A stretch of DNA of 64,000 bases from Azorinus chamasolen (lineage: Eukaryota > Mollusca > Bivalvia > Cardiida > Solecurtidae). Position numbers and translations under genes: made by a program. Of the stretch, positions 54,401 to 60,400 are shown one piece after another. How positions within the stretch are numbered: position 1 is the stretch's first letter; each line of letters opens with the position of its first letter. The notes under the pieces were generated by a model. That model worked only from the letters and a program-made list of their open reading frames with translations. It was not told where the DNA came from and searched no databases. The stretch covers positions 31,870,853 through 31,934,852 of the forward strand of contig OY755241.1 in NCBI GenBank assembly GCA_963576725.1, given 5' to 3'.

Positions 54401-57400
54401 ATGTACTTGAAGAATTGAAACAGAAGTGTTTTCATAGATAGCACAATTCAAAGCCAAACACTAATTTACTTGTATTCATTAGACGTATCTCTGAGACCAT
54501 GTCACCATTCTAATAAGTACCAGCAGCATGGGTATGGCGGAGAAATAAAAAAAAAAAATTCCTAAACACTTCTTATCTACAGCACGGCTGTATGTATATG
54601 TTTGTGTTTCAGTGGTGGAAAAGGGTGGCACAGGGAGGATGTCTCCAGTCCGAGGCCGCACCATGAAGGAGTACGACCTGGTAGGTGGCTGTAAAAATAA
54701 GTCTGTACAGTTAAACCCCTCTCAACCGGACATTAAATTTAGTATAAATATTGGTCTTGGAAGCAGTTTGCAGCTTAATGCAGGGTGAGTCATGCAGAAG
54801 GCTCCTCTAGGAGCTTTCTGCATGAGTTTCACCCTGCATTAAGCAGCCAACAATCTGAAAGTATCTAAATTTTTCTTGACTAGAATTCAGTTTAGAAGGG
54901 TTTTACTGTGCTATATTTACCATTTGTAAAACGGAATAAATCAGTTTTGCACCATTTTGTTAACTTTAACGGATAACCTGATAGAGATGCCCTTTGACGT
55001 CTTTGCAAACACAGAAGACGAAGATCAGATGAATCCTGTATTAAAGCTTGCTGATCAGAGTCTGCTGTGTTTGTGCTTATGGAATTATAAAGATCTCATT
55101 GTGCAGTTTCTGCATTTAATAGCTAAAAGATACTGTGATCATATAGCTTAAGTCAATAAATATAGAACTGCCTCTCTAAGAATTGGATAGAGAAATAAGA
55201 GATTTGGATACATGATGTGTACACCTCTGCAGCTCTGTTCATTCACACATTCATGTGTGTTTTTATGCCCCCATTGACGATAGTCGGGGGGCATATTGTT
55301 TTTGCCCTGTCTGTTTGTTTGTTTGTCCGTTTGTCTGTTTGTTTGTCAGCAACTTTAACATTGGTCATAACTTTTGAGCCAGTATGGACTTGAGACTTGA
55401 TATTTGGCATACATATGTATATCATAAAGCCGCACATTTTGAGGGGTGACGTGTCAAGGTCAAGGTCATCCTTCATGGTCAGAGGTCAAATATATGGGTC
55501 AAATCTCCGACTTTAACATTGGCCATAACTTTTGGACCAGTAGAGATAGAGACTTGATATTTGGCATGCTTATGTATCTCATGAGGCTGCACATTTTGAG
55601 GGGTGACATGTCAATGTCAAGGTCATCCTTCAAGGTCAAAGGTCAAATATATGAGGGGGCATAGTGTTTCACAAACACATCTTGTTTTCTCATACTTTTA
55701 CAGCAAATCAGTGAGCTGAAAAAGGAGAATTTCAACTTGAAGTTACGGATCTTCTTCTTGGAGGAGAGGCTGAACACAAAATACAGTGGAGAGGACACTA
55801 TCAAGACTGTAAGCTCCATTGTAGACACATGAGACTGTTGTCAGTTTTCATCATAACCCATAACCTCATATTTACGCCTTTTGACGCCTCTGTAAAAGTC
55901 ATTTTTTGAAACCATTGTAATAAATAGAGCATTTGCTTCTACAGAGCAAATGCTCTATTTATCTCAATGGTTTCAAAACTACATACCGTATATCTTCGGC
56001 CATAGTGCGAGTCAGGCCATAAGTCGGGGTGGTGTTTTGACCCTCAGATCCAAGAATTTTACCTTGACCCTTTCATATGTCGAGTCATATTTTTCACGTA
56101 GATCGTTCTGTAGCGTTTGAGACAAAAATCATATAAAGTTTGCAACTATTTCCAAAGTTCGTTGGTTACACGTATATTATTTGTCAGTGAGTGTCAAGAA
56201 GCAGTTTATAATCAAAGTTTATAAATATTTCGAAACATATTTGGCTTAACTGTCACGTTTGTTCAGTGTTTACAAAAGGCTGCAATTATCCAAGGGAAGT
56301 AACTGTATTTGCTTTAGATTTGTTATACAAATATATCTGACGTTGCAGAAAAATTATTTTGGATGTCTATCAGCGGTCCTCTGTCAGTGTGCAGAATATT
56401 ATTATTGTTGTTTAGACAGCTCGAGGGCAATTTATCTTGATTGGTGATGGCAATACATGACACCTTTTATCACCTTATTTTACCACAGAGACCCTCGCAT
56501 TTTCATTGGCTGGTATAAATCAAGCTGTATTTTCATTTGTCAAAATTTAATCCATAGTAATTCTAGTCCATTCCATGTGTATATGCACATTTACTGGATT
56601 ATGACACCTGTATAGATGGCCATCTTCTTTGTTAGAAACAGAGTGTGAAAATTCGCACATAAATACTGCCAAACATTGAAATAAATTATTTGACCCTATG
56701 AAGTCACTTTCCTTTATTTGTCTTTATAATGATTGACGAAGGTTCACAGTTTGTCAAACTTCCAGAGTTTTTACATTAAAACTAGTTAAATAGTGATGAT
56801 ATTGAGAGAAAATTAGATAATCTGAAACAGCTTACAAAAACATGCAAAAAGTGATTGCACCATTCATTTCAATGAAGATATTGATGCTGTTACATCAACA
56901 GAATTGCCTCCCTTGTATAAAGTGAGCGCCATTTTCTGCAATAGTCAGTAGGAACGCTGGCAGTTTCAAATTATTTCCAAAGGCATAGTAATGGACTTTA
57001 TAATCATAATAAACAGCACAAATATCAGTTTCAACACAAAAAATCGTTATTCTATCTATGTAGCATGCTGAAGTGGCAAATTTTCAAAGGAGAACATGGT
57101 TTTGAACTTGTTCACTGGAAGTGTTATTCAAGGGAGTGTCGTAAGTTTCGTGATTGAAAATTGAACTTCTGTTTTGATTTTTGCTCAACTTTTTTTTTCT
57201 AAACCTGGCTAGGATACAGCCATAAGTCGAGACAGGTTTCTGAAGGTGATTTTTGGGTCTGAAAACTTCGACTTATGACCGGAGATATACGGTAATTCTA
57301 AATTTTCCCCTCTTTCTAGTTAAATGCTCTTTTTCAGTAGATGTATTCAAAAAGGTTGGGTCTAAAAATTGCCTATGAGGTACTGGGATAGAGAGTGAAC

Positions 57401-60400
57401 TCTGTCAGTCAAACATTGGCTTGACTGGAGTTTATGACAGTTACTTACTTGTTTGTAAATGATCAACTTGAGAGCATTAGTGGAACATTTCATGTTGTCT
57501 GACCATATATACATACCAATTTAACCCTTAACCCGGTAATTAACCCTTTGCTTGCTATTCACATCGATATACCTACCTGTAAATAGTGAAGACCCAGATG
57601 AGACAGCTCCTGCAGGAGCTGTCTCATCAGGGTCTGCATTATTTACAAGTTGATTGTGCAACCAGTGCACTCCACAACAGTGATTGCACAGCAAAATACT
57701 TGTACACAGTGATGATATATGTAATTATACAACAGGGTATGGGTAAAGAAGGAGAAATGTATTTTTAGATTCAGCAAGAGAAGGGTTAAATATGTTTTAA
57801 AGATTATAACTCTGTGTCTTGGAATATTAATTACAAGTAGCTGATTTTTGTATTTGAACAAAATAAATATTGGCCTTGACAGAAACTATTGAGTCATACC
57901 TATATTATTCCATAAGTAAACAGAGCAGACCCTGGTCAGACAGCTCCTACAGAAGCCATCTGATCTGGTTCTTCTCTGTTTGCAAAGGTATCAAAAGGCG
58001 TCTGGGTCTACTCTACCGGGGTGTGACGTGTTTGAATATTCAACTTCTGTAGGTTGATATTACGCATGTATTAATGTCTGCGAATTTAGTTGTATTTAGT
58101 TAAAAAAATATTTCTTTAAATTCATTGTTTAACTGGATAACAATCCATTATCCTAACACATTTTTATATTTTTAACCAAAATAAGTTGATTAACCTCTAT
58201 GTATTCACTTGTTTTTATAACAATATGAAACATTTAGTAAATTAATGATCATGATTAGTGGGGTCTGCTATGGATATTCATGGACTAAAGAGTTAAGACT
58301 GCTGTGTTTTGTATGTTGTAGAACATAGAGCTAAAAGTGGAGGTAGAGTCATACAAGAAGGACCTGCAGGAGAAGCAGCAGATGTTAGAGAAAGCCTCGT
58401 GAGTATGCACACATTTATGTGCCCATGTTTACAACCATTTTTGTGACCAATTTTGGGTCATACTTTCAATAAAAAATCATATCTGCTTACAACCAAATTT
58501 CTATCCTGTGATAATAAAATTGCCTCAGTGTTGGAGCTGTCTGAATAGAGTTTGATTTTGGTTATTAAATGATATTTATCATACAGTAAAATCTCGATTA
58601 TTCGAATTTTTTGCATAGAATAATTTAGACCATATTAGGCAGGTGGCTGCTTAATGCATGGTAAAAGTCATGCAGAAAGCTCCTAAAGGAGCTTTCTGCA
58701 TGACTTTTACCATGCATTAAGCTGCCACCAGTCTTATAGATCGATAATAATATGTATTTTAGTGTTGGAATAATCAAGATTTTACTGTATTTTAAAGTTT
58801 CTGTCATGGCCAACAAATTCTGTATTCCAATGACGTTCTAAAAATTGAGCTCGTTCAAATCCGTATATGATATAGTCATTCTAATGTTCATGAATATTCA
58901 TGAGTCCAAGGGTAATTGAATTTAATTCTTTATTTAATAGAAAATAAGGAAGTTTATTGCCATGAAAAACAACAGAGAGAGTTATACTCCTAACATATAA
59001 GCAGACAATGCTGATTCTGAACAGATCTGGATCTATTCTGTTTGCAGGGATGTAATATGGTGGGATTATGAAGTAGAAGATACATATGTCATGTAGATAT
59101 GTCTGCATAGTCTTAACCCAGTCCCTCATATTGATGCCTTTTGACTCCTCTAAAAGTCCCTTTTTAGCTCCACTTTTTCAAAAGTGCAGCTATTGTCATG
59201 ACCCTCTCATGAGGAGTCAAAAGACATCAATATGAGGGAATGGGTTAAGATCAGGGCTCTAGAAATTTTCAAATCCCAACTGGTCCGGCCCCCTAAACGG
59301 ACATTAGACCGGCGATTTTCCGGATTTCTAGAGCCCTGGTTAAGACTGGAACCATATCTACATAATGGGTCTAAAACTAGCCTATGAGAGAATGGGTCTA
59401 AAACTAGCCTATGAGGGTATGGGTCTAAAACTAGCCTATGAGAGAATGGGTCTAAAACTAGCCTATGAGGGTATGGGTCTAAAACTAGCCTATGAGAGAA
59501 TGGGTCTAAAACTAGCCTATGAGGGTATGGGTCTAAAACTAGCCTATGAGGGTATGGGTCTAAAACTAGCCTATGAGGGTATGGGTCTAAAACTAGCCTA
59601 TGAGGGTATGGGTCTAAAAAATAGTATAAATGGATTGATGTGTTCAGTTTATAGCTTCATTGAGTTTTTTTTTTTTTTATTTCAGAGAGACAATAGACTC
59701 AATGACGGCCAAGTACTCGGAGGAACTGGAAAAAGAAGTGATGAAAATCAACCATGAGTTTGAGCACAAATTGGAAAACTCCGACAAAGTAAGTGGCGAT
59801 CAGTATGTTAATCTGAGTCACTGGATCCAAACTGTTTGCTCTGACAGGTTATCACACATTAACTGCTTGCATGCAGAGAGTTAAAATACACATGACGCAT
59901 ACTTCATAGGTGGCAATCATACATCTCATATAAATTGATATCTCTCATGTACTTTAAAGGTCAAATTCAGATTTCAAGTTCTTGCCAGATACATAATGGT
60001 ATCTTTCTGTCTTTAGTTTGAGACGATTCTAAAGGGTGATCAGAGGATAGGGTTTAATGGAGAAATTAAGGAGTTATTCTTGAGGACACTAAATTTACGC
60101 ATTTTAGTGAGTAGTGATAGTATAGGGTTTGGTGGAGAAATGACGATTTTAGTATTTGTGTACGCACCTTTATATGTTGCCCTGTACTCTATCTTCCTAC
60201 ATACTCCTAAAAAGAAAGTATTTAGACATTTTCTCTTTTTCACATTGCTACTTTTGCTTTCGAAGGATCTCCCACTTTCAGAATTTATGTTAGAACACTA
60301 CAGTACCTTTTGATTTGTGTTTCTACAGAGAGTGGCTGAGCTAGGAGACAACTTGAAGAATTTGGAAGAACAGTTGAGAGAGAAGGAGGAGGCTCTGACT

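Noticed and set aside
55446..55664. 72-codon frame in the AGGTCA repeat
   Set aside because: It is produced by two tandem units of a non-coding dispersed repeat.
57586..57861. Related 60-73 codon frames in three places (5.2, 8.4, 57.6 kb)
   Set aside because: They recur because the TTAA-5 MITE recurs; the frames are not conserved as coding sequence and cross the hairpin.
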